A program made the translations under genes and the position numbers. Source: Crenothrix sp043729335 (GTDB lineage: Bacteria > Pseudomonadota > Gammaproteobacteria > Methylococcales > Methylomonadaceae). Taken from it: a stretch of 64,000 bases of DNA. This document shows positions 45,047 through 54,950 of this stretch, in pieces (position 1 is the stretch's first letter; each line of letters starts with the position of its first letter). The stretch is taken from the NCBI RefSeq assembly GCF_043729335.1, contig NZ_JAYTLQ010000028.1:1-64000 (forward strand). The letters run 5' to 3'. The notes under the pieces are model-generated. The model made no database searches. It saw nothing but the letters and a program-made list of their open reading frames with translations, and was not told the origin of the DNA.

Positions 45047-45409
45047 TTACTTAAATAAAATCAAGGCCCAAGTGATTGCCGCCCAAACTAACGATGTCGT
45101 CACCGCCGCCGAACCTATATCTTTGGCGCGGCCTGACAACTCATGATGTTCAAAACCTATACGATCAACCACAGCCTCTATTGCCGAGTTTAACAGCTCA
45201 ACCAATAACACCAGTACCATACTGCCAATAAGCAATAACTTTTCAATGTTAGATTGTCCCAGCCAGATTGCTAACGGTGTGGATATCAAAAAGATTATCG
45301 CTTCCAGCCTGAAAGCTTCTTCATGTTGCCATACTGCTTTATAACCTGCGGCGGAAAAATAACAAGCATTAATCAGGCGTTTAACGCCTTTGGCATCTTG
45401 ATAGGCCAT
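45047..45409 (-). CDS. dgkA: Diacylglycerol kinase
   Basis: Small trimeric inner-membrane enzyme, 120 residues, that recycles diacylglycerol to phosphatidic acid. It shows the amphipathic N-terminus, EEAFRLEAIIF, and the active-site helix VELLNSAIEAVVDRIGFEHHELSGRAKD in blocks (ELLNSAIE; RAKDIGSAAV). Three membrane helices are visible. It follows gcvH by 13 nt, an operon without obvious functional logic. Confidence 0.95.
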   Translation of the reverse strand: MAYQDAKGVKRLINACYFSAAGYKAVWQHEEAFRLEAIIFLISTPLAIWLGQSNIEKLLLIGSMVLVLLVELLNSAIEAVVDRIGFEHHELSGRAKDIGSAAVTTSLVWAAITWALILFK

Positions 45410-45422
45410 TCGTCAATTTTCC

Positions 45423-45806
45423 TTATTTATTTATGAGTGTTTGATAAGCATCAGCGTCCATTAATTTATCCAGCTCTGAAGGCGACTGCGTTTTAATGCA
45501 AAACAGCCAGGCTTTATAAGGTTCGTCATTCACCTGATACGCTTCATCCATCAGTATTTCGTTAACTTCTACCACTTTTCCGGTGACGGGACTGTATAAA
45601 TCCGATGCAGTTTTAACGGATTCGACTACCGCACAATGCTGTTGCGCCTGAAAGCTATCGCCCACAACCGGTAGTTTAATATAAACCAGATCGCCTAGCT
45701 CCTGTTGGGCAAAGTCAGTAATACCCACACGAACAATATTATCATCTTCCAGTTTTGCCCATTCGTGAGTGCTGGCATACTTTAGGTTTTTCGGTAAATC
45801 AATCAT
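45423..45806 (-). CDS. gcvH: Glycine cleavage system H protein
   Basis: A 127-residue lipoyl-carrier protein. The lipoylation lysine is in VESVKTASDLYSPVTGKVVEVN (ESVK), and the N-terminus YASTHEWAKLEDDNIVRVGITDFAQQELGDLV (in part) is typical. No gcvT, gcvP or lipoate gene is adjacent, and its partner is dgkA. The H protein shuttles the aminomethyl group in glycine cleavage and can also serve as a lipoyl donor. Confidence 0.95.
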   Translation of the reverse strand: MIDLPKNLKYASTHEWAKLEDDNIVRVGITDFAQQELGDLVYIKLPVVGDSFQAQQHCAVVESVKTASDLYSPVTGKVVEVNEILMDEAYQVNDEPYKAWLFCIKTQSPSELDKLMDADAYQTLINK

Positions 45807-45854
45807 ATCGGATTCTCGAGTATGTGCGTTAAATTTTTGTGGGATTTGCTTAGC

Positions 45855-46029
45855 CTAGTACTCAGTCAATCTTACATTGTCGAGTAATATAAAATACTCC
45901 GTTCGTCCTGAGCTTGTCGAAGGACTTGTGGTTCATGGTTCGACAAGGCTCTCATGAGTTTGTCGAATGGCTCACCACGAACGGTTTTTTAAATTTATAC
46001 CTGTCAAAATAAAATTGACTGAATACTAG
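45855..46029. mobile_element. MITE copy B with 16-bp terminal inverted repeats
   Basis: CTAGTACTCAGTCAAT (45855-45870) and ATTGACTGAATACTAG (46014-46029) are complementary at 15 of 16 positions. The inside holds CCGTTCGTCCTGAGCTTGTC, TTCGACAAGGCTCTCATGAG and CGAACGGTTTTTT. No coding capacity. The same family occurs as copy C at 55411-55600. It lies upstream of gcvH and of the adaptor gene. Confidence 0.8.
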
Positions 46030-46099
46030 TATTTTAGGTGTTCATTCAGCGTATGCAGGCATTATACTTTAACGCCACTACAAACGACTTATTCAAAAC

Positions 46100-47125
46100 A
46101 TGCTTTTTTTCCTGATTGGATTTATGCGCTCACTTATATTGTTCATGGCCATGGGGTTATCAATGATAACAATGGCGTTTGCCGATGCGGGTGATCAGCA
46201 GCAAGCCATGGACGATGATGGTCAAAATCGTTCAGTGCTTGTTTTAAATGAAAAAACCCAGGCAATAACCGGACTGCAAACTACAGTTCTTGAAGCCAGT
46301 CACTTTGGTGCAGAGTATTCCGTCAGCGGTAAGGCGCTTACGCTACAGCCTTTACTGGTGCTGCGTAATCGCTATCTGGAACTGTTGGCTCAACATCAGC
46401 AAGCGCTAGCCAAGCTAAAACAGGCAGAGCAAAATAAGCAGCGCCAGCAAGATTTATTCCGCCACGGCGTGACTTCCCAGCATAATTTACAAGAGCAGCA
46501 ACTGCAATGGCACACCGAAAAATCTGTTGTGGCAGCCAATAGCTTGCAAACTAAAGCCATTGTCGATGAAGCACGTCTTATGTGGGGTAACACGCTAACG
46601 GCATGGGTGGTGACTTCCGATTCTACTCAATTAACTGATTTTTTATCAGGTCGCAGCGTTTTACTGCAAATCACTTTACCTGCCGATAAAACATTAGTCA
46701 CCGGCAATCCTGTGATTTATGTTGAAGCGTCAGGCTATCGTCATAAAGCCAGTAAAGCCGTTTTTATTTCAGATGCGCCGCAAATGGACTCTGCTTTTCC
46801 AGGACAACGTTATTTCTTTCAGACACAAGGTAAGTCCATAAAGCCTGGAATGCGGGTCGTGGCGTGGATTGCCGAGAAAAAACAAGCAGCATCTGGCGTT
46901 ATGCTCGCTAAATCGGCGGCGATTTGGATGCTGGATCAGCTGTTTGTTTATGTGAAATCTGGCAAGGATACCTTTAGTCGGCGGCTGGTCAATGATTATA
47001 AGGTAACATCGGAAGGCTATTTTGCTGTGTCAGGTTTTGATGCCGGCGAAGAAATTGTCACTACCGGCGCTCAAATGTTGTTGTCCGAAGAGCAGCGTCG
47101 ACAAATTCCTGATGAGGATGATTAA
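46100..47125 (+). CDS. Orphan RND/MFP-type periplasmic adaptor protein
   Basis: A 341-residue exported protein with a signal sequence (SLILFMAMGLSMITMAFA). Its middle contains a coiled coil (RYLELLAQHQQALAKLKQAEQNKQRQQDLF and following helices, in part), with a C-terminal beta domain ending GFDAGEEIVTTGAQMLLSEEQRRQIPDEDD (in part), the pattern of CusB/HlyD-like adaptors. The lipoyl half-motifs are weak. No RND pump or outer-membrane factor is adjacent. Met9 is a possible alternative start. Role in metal or drug efflux is inferred from family only. Confidence 0.75.
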   Translation: MLFFLIGFMRSLILFMAMGLSMITMAFADAGDQQQAMDDDGQNRSVLVLNEKTQAITGLQTTVLEASHFGAEYSVSGKALTLQPLLVLRNRYLELLAQHQQALAKLKQAEQNKQRQQDLFRHGVTSQHNLQEQQLQWHTEKSVVAANSLQTKAIVDEARLMWGNTLTAWVVTSDSTQLTDFLSGRSVLLQITLPADKTLVTGNPVIYVEASGYRHKASKAVFISDAPQMDSAFPGQRYFFQTQGKSIKPGMRVVAWIAEKKQAASGVMLAKSAAIWMLDQLFVYVKSGKDTFSRRLVNDYKVTSEGYFAVSGFDAGEEIVTTGAQMLLSEEQRRQIPDEDD

Positions 47126-47255
47126 GTGTGGGTGACTATGTTGTATTATGCGCTTTAGCTTTGAAGTCGCGTCAATTTTGATGGCGAGTAGAGACGCAAA
47201 ATCTTGATATTGAGTGGATGTGTTTTTCAAGTTATTTTACACGGCACTTTAAAAC

Positions 47256-47294
47256 AAAAAGCCTACCAAGCAGACGCGTTTGGTAGGCTTTTTT
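47256..47294. terminator. Bidirectional rho-independent terminator
   Basis: AAAAAGCCTACCAA and TTGGTAGGCTTTTTT form a perfect stem around a 10-nt loop, with an A-run before and a T-run after. It separates the convergent adaptor gene and gltD. Confidence 0.95.
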
Positions 47295-47313
47295 GGGTAT
47301 AGTTAACGATGCG

Positions 47314-48756
47314 TTATCTTGGCAGTTCTGAAGAACCCATCAAATATTCATCCACCGCGCGAGCGGCTTGTCTACCTTCTCTAATCGCCCAAACTACCAA
47401 CGATTGGCCACGGCGGCCATCGCCTGCAGCAAATACTTTATCGATAGAAGTCTGGTATTTTTGCTCGTTGGCTTTAATATTGCCACGGCCATCACGTTCA
47501 ACACCCAATCCCTGCAACAGGCCATCGTGTACTGGATGCATAAAGCCCATCGCCAATAACACCAGATCAGCGTCCAAAGAAAACTCTGAACCGGCTTTTT
47601 CGGACATTTTCCATTGGCCAGCTTCCTGCTTCCACTCCACTTCAACTGCATTCAGCTGGGTGACTTTGCCGTCTGTACCGGTCACGCTGCGGGTATTGAC
47701 TGACCAATGCCGCTCACAACCCTCTTCTTGAGATGAGGAAGTCCGCAGCTTGTTTGGCCATAATGGCCAGGTCATCAACTTGTTTTCTTTTTCCGGTGGC
47801 TTGGGCAGAATTTCAATTTGTACCACAGATGCCGCACCTTGCCGGATGGACGTGCCGATACAATCCGAACCGGTATCGCCGCCGCCAATAACCACCACAC
47901 GCTTACCTTTGGCACTGATGGTTATGTCGTCAGAAACCGTATCTCCCGCATTGCGTTTGTTTTGCTGACGCAAAAAGTCCATTGCAAAATACACGCCTTC
48001 CAGCTCATTACGGCCTGTTACTTCAAGATCGCGCGGTTTTTCAGAACCCACCGCTAATACCACAGCATCAAAATCATCCATGATTTTTTGCACGGGAATC
48101 TCGCTACCAATATGGCTGTTTGGCCTAAACCTGACACCTTCGGCTTGCATTTGTGCGATACGCTGGTCGATCAAATGCTTTTCCATCTTAAAATCAGGAA
48201 TACCGTAACGCAGCAAGCCACCGATACGATCATTTTTTTCATACACCACCACTTCATGGCCAGCACGCGCCAATTGTTGTGCGCTAGCCATGCCCGCAGG
48301 GCCAGAACCGATGACAGCAACGCGCTTGCCGGAGCGTTGCGCGGGGATTTGCGGAGTAATCCAGCCCATCTCCCAGCCTTTGTCGATAATCGCACATTCG
48401 ATGGATTTAATCGTGACGGGTTGATCATTTAAGTTCAGCGTACAGGCGGCTTCACATGGGGCAGGGCAGATCCTGCCGGTAAATTCAGGAAAGTTATTGG
48501 TGCTGTGCAAAATCGACAGCGCCTGTTGCCAGTTACCGCGATGCACCATTTCATTCCAGTCAGGAATGATGTTGTTGACCGGACAGCCGTTATGGCAAAA
48601 CGGAATGCCACAATCCATGCAACGCGCACCTTGCTGACTCATCTCGGAATCTTCAGGAGTCAGTATAAATTCACGATAATTCTGGATACGCTCACTCGCC
48701 GCTACGTAACGACGCTCAGTGCGGGGAAATTCCATAAACCCTGTTGGTTTACCCAT
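47314..48756 (-). CDS. gltD: Glutamate synthase (NADPH) small subunit
   Basis: FAD-containing beta subunit, 480 residues, feeding electrons from NADPH to GltB. The N-terminal cysteine-rich region (CMDCGIPFCHNGCPVNNIIPDWN) holds the 4Fe-4S ligands. It is followed by two Rossmann motifs, VAVIGSGPAGMASAQQLA for FAD and VVVIGGGDTGSDC for NADPH, and ends AGDGRRGQSLVVWAIREGRQAA (in part). It lies 26 nt downstream of gltB. Confidence 0.97.
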   Translation of the reverse strand: MGKPTGFMEFPRTERRYVAASERIQNYREFILTPEDSEMSQQGARCMDCGIPFCHNGCPVNNIIPDWNEMVHRGNWQQALSILHSTNNFPEFTGRICPAPCEAACTLNLNDQPVTIKSIECAIIDKGWEMGWITPQIPAQRSGKRVAVIGSGPAGMASAQQLARAGHEVVVYEKNDRIGGLLRYGIPDFKMEKHLIDQRIAQMQAEGVRFRPNSHIGSEIPVQKIMDDFDAVVLAVGSEKPRDLEVTGRNELEGVYFAMDFLRQQNKRNAGDTVSDDITISAKGKRVVVIGGGDTGSDCIGTSIRQGAASVVQIEILPKPPEKENKLMTWPLWPNKLRTSSSQEEGCERHWSVNTRSVTGTDGKVTQLNAVEVEWKQEAGQWKMSEKAGSEFSLDADLVLLAMGFMHPVHDGLLQGLGVERDGRGNIKANEQKYQTSIDKVFAAGDGRRGQSLVVWAIREGRQAARAVDEYLMGSSELPR

Positions 48757-48782
48757 CTTAAATACCTTCTTTTAATAAACGG

Positions 48783-51700
48783 TTACGCAGTCGCGGATAC
48801 TTGCAGTGCCTGGATTTGTTTGAGCGCCTCGCGGTAATCAACCGGCATGACCTTAACAAAACGTGGCAGATAACTGTCCCAATTATCAAGAATCTGCTGC
48901 GCCCGTGGACTGTTGGTGTAACGCTTGTGGTTTTGGATGAAATGCTTCAAACGGCTGGCATCGTTACGGGTCATGTCACTCATTAGATGGACGCGGCCAT
49001 GGGTTTCCATATCGCCGCCCTGGTGCGCCACCGATTCCAGCAAATCATCTTCGGCAGGGATAGGTTCCAGTTCCACCATCGCCATATTGCAACGGCGGCT
49101 GAAGCTGCCGTCTTCATCCAGCACATAAGCAATACCACCAGACATGCCCGCAGCAAAGTTACGGCCTGTCGCACCCAACACAATGACGACACCGCCGGTC
49201 ATGTATTCACAGCCATGGTCGCCCACGCCTTCAACGACCGCAATGGCGCCTGAGTTGCGCACGGCAAAACGCTCACCGCCGATACCGTTAAAATAGCATT
49301 CGCCACTGATCGCGCCGTATAACACCGTATTACCGACAATAATGTTATCGGCCGGATTAATCGGACAATCTTTGGGTGGAAAAATGCTAATGCGGCCACC
49401 ACTCATGCCTTTGCCGACATAATCGTTGCCGTCGCCTTCAAGCTCTATACTGATGCCTTGCGCCAAAAACGCGCCAAAACTTTGCCCCGCCGTGCCTTTG
49501 GCATGGATTGCAATAGTATCTTCCGGCAAGCCTTTATGGCCGTAGCGTTTGGCAACTTCACCGGACAGCATCGCGCCAAAGGTACGGTTGATGTTACGGA
49601 CATCAATATTGATTTCAACCGGTTGGCCTTTTCCCAGCGCCGGTTGCGCCTGCGCTATGAGCTGATGATCCAGCGCATGTTCCAGACCGTGATCTTGCAG
49701 TTCAGTTTGGTACACAGCGGTGTTGCCATCGGTTTCTGGCTTGTAGAAAATGCGGCTAAAATCCAAGCCTTCTGATTTCCAATGCGCCAATGCAGGCTGC
49801 ATATCCAGTTTATCGGAACGGCCTATCATTTCGTTGACAGTCCTAAAGCCGAGTTTAGCCATCCACTGCCGGACATCTTCGGCGACCAAAAAGAAGTAAT
49901 TGACCACATGTTCAGGCTGGCCGGTAAAGCGCTTCCTAAGCTCTGGGTCTTGGGTGGCAACACCGACAGGGCAAGTGTTCAGATGGCATTTACGCATCAT
50001 TAAGCAGCCTGAAACAATCAGCGGCGCGGTAGCAAAACCGAACTCATCCGCACCCAATAAAGCCCCGATGACCACATCGCGGCCAGTACGCAAACCGCCG
50101 TCCACCTGCACAGCAATACGCCCACGCAGCTTGTTGAGCACCAAGGTCTGGTGGGTTTCGGCAAGACCTATTTCCCACGGCAAACCGGCGTGTTTAATCG
50201 ATGTCATCGGGCTTGCACCGGTACCGCCATCATAACCTGCAATGGTGACATGGTCGGCATGGGCTTTGGAAACCCCCGCTGCAACCGTGCCGACACCGAC
50301 TTCAGACACCAATTTAACACTGATGCGGGCTTGCGGGTTGACGTTTTTCAGGTCGTGGATCAGCTGCGCCAAATCTTCAATCGAATAAATATCGTGGTGC
50401 GGCGGCGGTGAAATCAAACCCACGCCTTGGGTAGAATGCCGTACTTTGGCAATCACCGCATCGACTTTATGGCCAGGCAACTGGCCACCTTCGCCAGGTT
50501 TTGCGCCCTGGCTGATTTTGATTTGAATATCGTCGGCATTGACCAGATATTCGGTAGTAACACCAAAACGCCCCGATGCGACCTGCTTAATCGCCGAACG
50601 CATGGAATCGCCGTTGGCCATCGGCGTAAAGCGTTCCGCCAATTCGCCGCCTTCGCCGGTATTGGATTTACCACCGATCCGGTTCATAGCGATAGCCAGA
50701 TTGGTGTGCGCTTCGTAAGAAATCGAACCGAACGACATCGCACCGGTAACAAAACGTTTAACAATACTGGCAGCGGATTCCACTTCATCCAACGGCACAG
50801 GTTCGGCGTTTTCCTTGAAGGTCATCAAGCCGCGCAAAGTCAGCAGGGTTTCGTTTTGTTCGTCTATCAATCGGCAAAAATCGTCGTATAATTCCTTGCT
50901 ATTGCTGCGGGTTGCATGCTGCAATTTACTAATAGTTGCCGGTGTCCAGGCATGGGCTTCACCACGGATACGGTAAGCGTATTCGCCGCCAACGTCTAAA
51001 GCATCACGGTATATCGGCGCATTACCAAAGGCCACGCGATGGCGGCGCATGGTCTCTTCGCTGACTTCTTTTAACGACACGCCTTCAGTGGTGCTGGTGG
51101 TGCCGGTAAAATACTGGTCTAAAAACGGTTCAGCAAGGCCTATGGCATTAAAAATCTGCGCACCACAATAAGATTGATAGGTGGAAATACCCATCTTGGA
51201 CATGACTTTTAAAATACCTTTAGCAGCTGCTTTGACATAGCGTTTATGGGCTTCATATTCGCTTAAATCAGGTAGCACGGTTGAGCACAAATTAGATAGC
51301 GTATCAAAGGCCAAATAAGGATTAATGGCTTCTGCACCGTAAGCCGCCAATAAAGCAAAATGATGTACTTCGCGGGCTTCGCCGGTTTCAATCACTAAAC
51401 CCACCTGAGTACGCAAGCCCTCGTGCGTTAAAAAGTGATGCACCGCTGAAGTAGCCAGCAGGGCAGGGATGGCAATATGGGTGCTGTCCATGTCACGGTC
51501 AGACAGCGCCAGAATATTATTGCCATCTTCCACCGCTTGTTTTGCCGCAATACACAGTTTGTCGATAGCACCTTCCATGCCGCTCGCACCCAAATCGGTG
51601 GGGTAGCACAGCGTTAAGGTTTTGGTTTTAAAGACACCGGCGGTCCGAGTTTCAATACGGCGGATTTTTTCCAGGTCTTGATTGGTCAAAATCGGATGTT

Positions 51701-53411
51701 CGACTTCCAGGCGCATGTGCGTGCCGCCTTCATCCAGTCCCAGCAGGTTAGGACGCGGGCCGATAAATGACACCAAGGACATCACCAATTCTTCACGGAT
51801 CGGGTCGATAGCAGGGTTGGTCACCTGCGCAAAACCTTGCTTAAAATAATCGTACAACATGCGCGGACGATCAGACAGCACCGCCAATGCGGTATCGATC
51901 CCCATAGAACTGATGGCTTCCTGGCCAGTTTGCGCCATCGGTTTCAGTAAAAACTGGATGTCTTCCTGGGTATAGCCAAACGCTTGTTGTCTGTCTAACA
52001 GCGTATGGGCATCCGGTGTCATTGCCGATACTTCTGCTGGCAATTTGGACAGCAATATCTGGGTTTTATCCAACCAATCCGCATACGGATGGTGGTTGGC
52101 CAATTCTGATTTCAGCTCGCTATCATCAATAATTCGGCCTTGCACGGTGTCAATCAGCAGCATTTTACCCGGTTGCAAACGCCATTTCTTAATGATCTTG
52201 TGCTGGGGAATATCCAGTACGCCCATTTCGGAAGCCATGATGACCATGTCATCATCGGTCACCAAATAACGCGCAGGACGCAAACCGTTACGATCCAGGG
52301 TCGCACCAATTTGGCAGCCATCGGTAAACGCAACAGCGGCAGGGCCATCCCAAGGTTCCATCAGGGCGGCGTTGTATTCATAAAACGCTTGCTGTTTTTT
52401 GTCCATCAAATCGTTGCCGGCCCAGGCTTCGGGGATCAGCAACATCATGGCATGGGCTAACGAATACCCACCGGCCACCAACAATTCCAGCGCATTGTCA
52501 AAACTGGCAGAATCGGATTGGCCTTCGGCGATTAATGGCCACAATTTGTGGATATCATCGCCTAACACCAGCGATGATATGGAATGTCGACGCGCCGCCA
52601 TCCAGTTGACGTTGCCGCGCAAGGTGTTGATTTCACCGTTGTGGGCAATCATGCGGAACGGGTGCGCCAAATCCCAGGTGGGGAAAGTATTGGTGGAAAA
52701 ACGTTGATGCACCAAAGCCAAGGCGCTGGTCATGCGCTCATCACTCAGTTCTGGGTAGAACGAGCCAACCTGATTGGCCAGCAACATGCCCTTGTAGACA
52801 ATAGTGCGTGACGACAACGATGGCACATAGAAGAAATTACCTTGCTCCAGGTTCAGCTCGCGGATGGCATTTTCAACTTGCTTGCGGATCACGAACAATT
52901 TGCGCTCAAAAGCGTTTTGATCGGCGCAGTTGCTACCCCGTTGGATAAAGATTTGCCCGACAAACGGCTCAACCGGTTTTACCGAATAGCCAAGCTCGGT
53001 GTTGTTAACGGGCACATCACGCCAACCCAGCAGTGTTGCGCCTTCGCGGGCTACAAAATCGTTAAAGATGGCCACGCAACGGGCGCGGTCATCGGCGTTA
53101 CTGGGCAAAAACACCATGCCGACGGCATAATCGCCACTGGCGGGCAAACTGATGCTAAGCTTAGCGCATTCGTCTCTTAAAAATTGATCAGGGATTTGCA
53201 ATAAAATTCCCGCCCCGTCGCCTGCGCAAGGATCTGCGCCTACTGCGCCACGGTGGGTTAAGTTCGTAAGTAAATCCAATCCCTGACGTACAATTGTATG
53301 GCTCTTGTTGCCTTTTATATGGACAACGAAACCGACTCCACACGCATCGTGCTCGTTGCGTGGATCATATAAACCTTGTCTGGATGGTAGATTACTTTGA
53401 CTCATTGTCAC
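48783..53411 (-). CDS. gltB: Glutamate synthase large subunit
   Basis: The 1542-residue alpha subunit makes two glutamates from glutamine and 2-oxoglutarate. The glutaminase nucleophile is Cys24 in EHDACGVGF, exposed after removal of a short propeptide. The FMN domain and 3Fe-4S cysteines (CLMMRKCHLNTCPVGVATQ) follow, with the C-terminal GXGXG beta-helix (GAMSGEVAKRYG, GGVVIVLGATGRNFAAGMSGG in part). Met3 (MSQSN) is an alternative start. It is first in gltBD, the main ammonia assimilation route with glutamine synthetase. Confidence 0.98.
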   Translation of the reverse strand: MTMSQSNLPSRQGLYDPRNEHDACGVGFVVHIKGNKSHTIVRQGLDLLTNLTHRGAVGADPCAGDGAGILLQIPDQFLRDECAKLSISLPASGDYAVGMVFLPSNADDRARCVAIFNDFVAREGATLLGWRDVPVNNTELGYSVKPVEPFVGQIFIQRGSNCADQNAFERKLFVIRKQVENAIRELNLEQGNFFYVPSLSSRTIVYKGMLLANQVGSFYPELSDERMTSALALVHQRFSTNTFPTWDLAHPFRMIAHNGEINTLRGNVNWMAARRHSISSLVLGDDIHKLWPLIAEGQSDSASFDNALELLVAGGYSLAHAMMLLIPEAWAGNDLMDKKQQAFYEYNAALMEPWDGPAAVAFTDGCQIGATLDRNGLRPARYLVTDDDMVIMASEMGVLDIPQHKIIKKWRLQPGKMLLIDTVQGRIIDDSELKSELANHHPYADWLDKTQILLSKLPAEVSAMTPDAHTLLDRQQAFGYTQEDIQFLLKPMAQTGQEAISSMGIDTALAVLSDRPRMLYDYFKQGFAQVTNPAIDPIREELVMSLVSFIGPRPNLLGLDEGGTHMRLEVEHPILTNQDLEKIRRIETRTAGVFKTKTLTLCYPTDLGASGMEGAIDKLCIAAKQAVEDGNNILALSDRDMDSTHIAIPALLATSAVHHFLTHEGLRTQVGLVIETGEAREVHHFALLAAYGAEAINPYLAFDTLSNLCSTVLPDLSEYEAHKRYVKAAAKGILKVMSKMGISTYQSYCGAQIFNAIGLAEPFLDQYFTGTTSTTEGVSLKEVSEETMRRHRVAFGNAPIYRDALDVGGEYAYRIRGEAHAWTPATISKLQHATRSNSKELYDDFCRLIDEQNETLLTLRGLMTFKENAEPVPLDEVESAASIVKRFVTGAMSFGSISYEAHTNLAIAMNRIGGKSNTGEGGELAERFTPMANGDSMRSAIKQVASGRFGVTTEYLVNADDIQIKISQGAKPGEGGQLPGHKVDAVIAKVRHSTQGVGLISPPPHHDIYSIEDLAQLIHDLKNVNPQARISVKLVSEVGVGTVAAGVSKAHADHVTIAGYDGGTGASPMTSIKHAGLPWEIGLAETHQTLVLNKLRGRIAVQVDGGLRTGRDVVIGALLGADEFGFATAPLIVSGCLMMRKCHLNTCPVGVATQDPELRKRFTGQPEHVVNYFFLVAEDVRQWMAKLGFRTVNEMIGRSDKLDMQPALAHWKSEGLDFSRIFYKPETDGNTAVYQTELQDHGLEHALDHQLIAQAQPALGKGQPVEINIDVRNINRTFGAMLSGEVAKRYGHKGLPEDTIAIHAKGTAGQSFGAFLAQGISIELEGDGNDYVGKGMSGGRISIFPPKDCPINPADNIIVGNTVLYGAISGECYFNGIGGERFAVRNSGAIAVVEGVGDHGCEYMTGGVVIVLGATGRNFAAGMSGGIAYVLDEDGSFSRRCNMAMVELEPIPAEDDLLESVAHQGGDMETHGRVHLMSDMTRNDASRLKHFIQNHKRYTNSPRAQQILDNWDSYLPRFVKVMPVDYREALKQIQALQVSATA

Positions 53412-53688
53412 CTCAAAAAGTATGTTACAAAAGGATTATTAATTTCCGATTAATAGCCCTCGCACTGCGCCTACGCTGATATTTGCTCTCAACGTCCACT
53501 TCGCAGCAAAACCGCTAAATTATAAGGAGCGGCAGCAATTTTGTCACGTAGTGTTTTTATTTTGTAAATAAAGTTAGCTCCGTTAATGTGAATACTACAA
53601 AATATTTGCTTTCGGCCCTGCCAGGAATTCACCGATGCTCAGGATGATTTGTGTTATCTTTAACCGCATTATTGCCAATTGAATCGTT

Positions 53689-54906
53689 ATGAAAGAAGAA
53701 TTTGATATTGTTGTCGTAGGTGGTGGAATGGTAGGCGCGGCTGTCGCTGCTGGCCTTGGCGGTAGTGGATTGAAAGTCGCTTTGGTAGAAAGCATGCGGC
53801 CTGAAGCCTTTAATGCTGACCAACCGCATGATCTAAGGGTCTCTGCGCTCAGCATTGCCTCAAAAAACATTATTGAAACAGTAGGTGCCTGGCAAGGTAT
53901 CACGGCACGGCGCTTTTGTCCGTTCCGACGCATGCGGGTCTGGGAAACTGCGGGTAATACTGAGTTTTGCAGCAATGACATTAATTATCCCGAATTAGGC
54001 TATATTGTTGAAAACAGAATAACGCAATTAGCCTTGTTAGATCGTTTACAAGATTTTGCGAATGTGACAGTGATGTGTCCTGCACAGATTAATAAAATTA
54101 ACTATACTACCGGAAAAGCCACCACTGTAGAGCTGGATGATGGTCGTGTGTTATCAGCAACCGTTTTAGTGGCCGCAGATGGCGGGCAATCCAAAGTTAG
54201 GCAAACTGTTGGTTTGGGCGTTACCAGCTGGGATTACAAACAGCACGCTTTAGTTATTTATGTTGAAACCGATTACGGGCAGCAAGATATTACTTGGCAA
54301 CGTTTTGTACCTAGTGGACCGCAAGCTTTTTTACCGTTAACAGGCAATTACGCATCATTGGTGTGGTATAACTCACCTGATGAAATTAACCGTTTAAAAT
54401 CATTGTCATACGACAAGCTAAAGCAGGAGTTGCATGGCGTATTTCCTGAATGTCTAGGTGGTATTAAGCGTGTTATCAGCTCAGCCAGTTTTCCATTAAA
54501 ACGACAACATGCACAAGATTATATCAAGCCAGGTATTGCACTGGTAGGTGATGCCGCACACACCATTAATCCTTTAGCTGGGCAGGGCGCTAATATCGGT
54601 TTGCTGGATGCTGCTGTGCTGGCAGAGGTTTTAGTGGAAGCACATAAAAATCATTTAGCATTAGGTGATGTCAGCGTATTAAAACGTTATGAAAAACTAA
54701 GGCGTTATGAAAATTTAAAAATGATGACCGCGATGGATGTATTTTATCAGGTCTTCAGTAATCAAATTCTGCCGGTAAAAATATTACGTAATCTAGGCTT
54801 AGGCTTAGCGGAGCGTATTTTACCGGCTAAAAATAAAATTATGCGCAACGCAATGGGCTTAGAAGGTAATTTACCTAAACTTGCGCGCGGCGAAACTATT
54901 CTTTAA
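53689..54906 (+). CDS. ubiF: UbiF-like ubiquinone biosynthesis hydroxylase
   Basis: A 405-residue FAD monooxygenase of the UbiH/UbiF/COQ6 family. It has the FAD motif VVVGGGMVGAAVAAGLGGSG, the DLRVSALS block, the DG motif VLVAADGGQSKVRQ, and GIALVGDAAHTINPLAGQGANIG. Over much of its length, including ITWQRFVPSGPQAFLPL and SLVWYNSP, it reads like E. coli UbiF, which hydroxylates C6 of the demethoxy-quinol. Other family members acting at C1 or C5 cannot be excluded. It is 44 nt upstream of ssb, and divergent from gltB. Confidence 0.85.
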   Translation: MKEEFDIVVVGGGMVGAAVAAGLGGSGLKVALVESMRPEAFNADQPHDLRVSALSIASKNIIETVGAWQGITARRFCPFRRMRVWETAGNTEFCSNDINYPELGYIVENRITQLALLDRLQDFANVTVMCPAQINKINYTTGKATTVELDDGRVLSATVLVAADGGQSKVRQTVGLGVTSWDYKQHALVIYVETDYGQQDITWQRFVPSGPQAFLPLTGNYASLVWYNSPDEINRLKSLSYDKLKQELHGVFPECLGGIKRVISSASFPLKRQHAQDYIKPGIALVGDAAHTINPLAGQGANIGLLDAAVLAEVLVEAHKNHLALGDVSVLKRYEKLRRYENLKMMTAMDVFYQVFSNQILPVKILRNLGLGLAERILPAKNKIMRNAMGLEGNLPKLARGETIL

Positions 54907-54950
54907 AAACCAAGCACTATCCATAAACTTTAACACCAGGAAGATAAAAA

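Noticed and set aside
48801..53180. Many antisense frames of 60-154 codons within gltB and gltD
   Set aside because: Shadows of a long, strongly conserved coding sequence on the minus strand.
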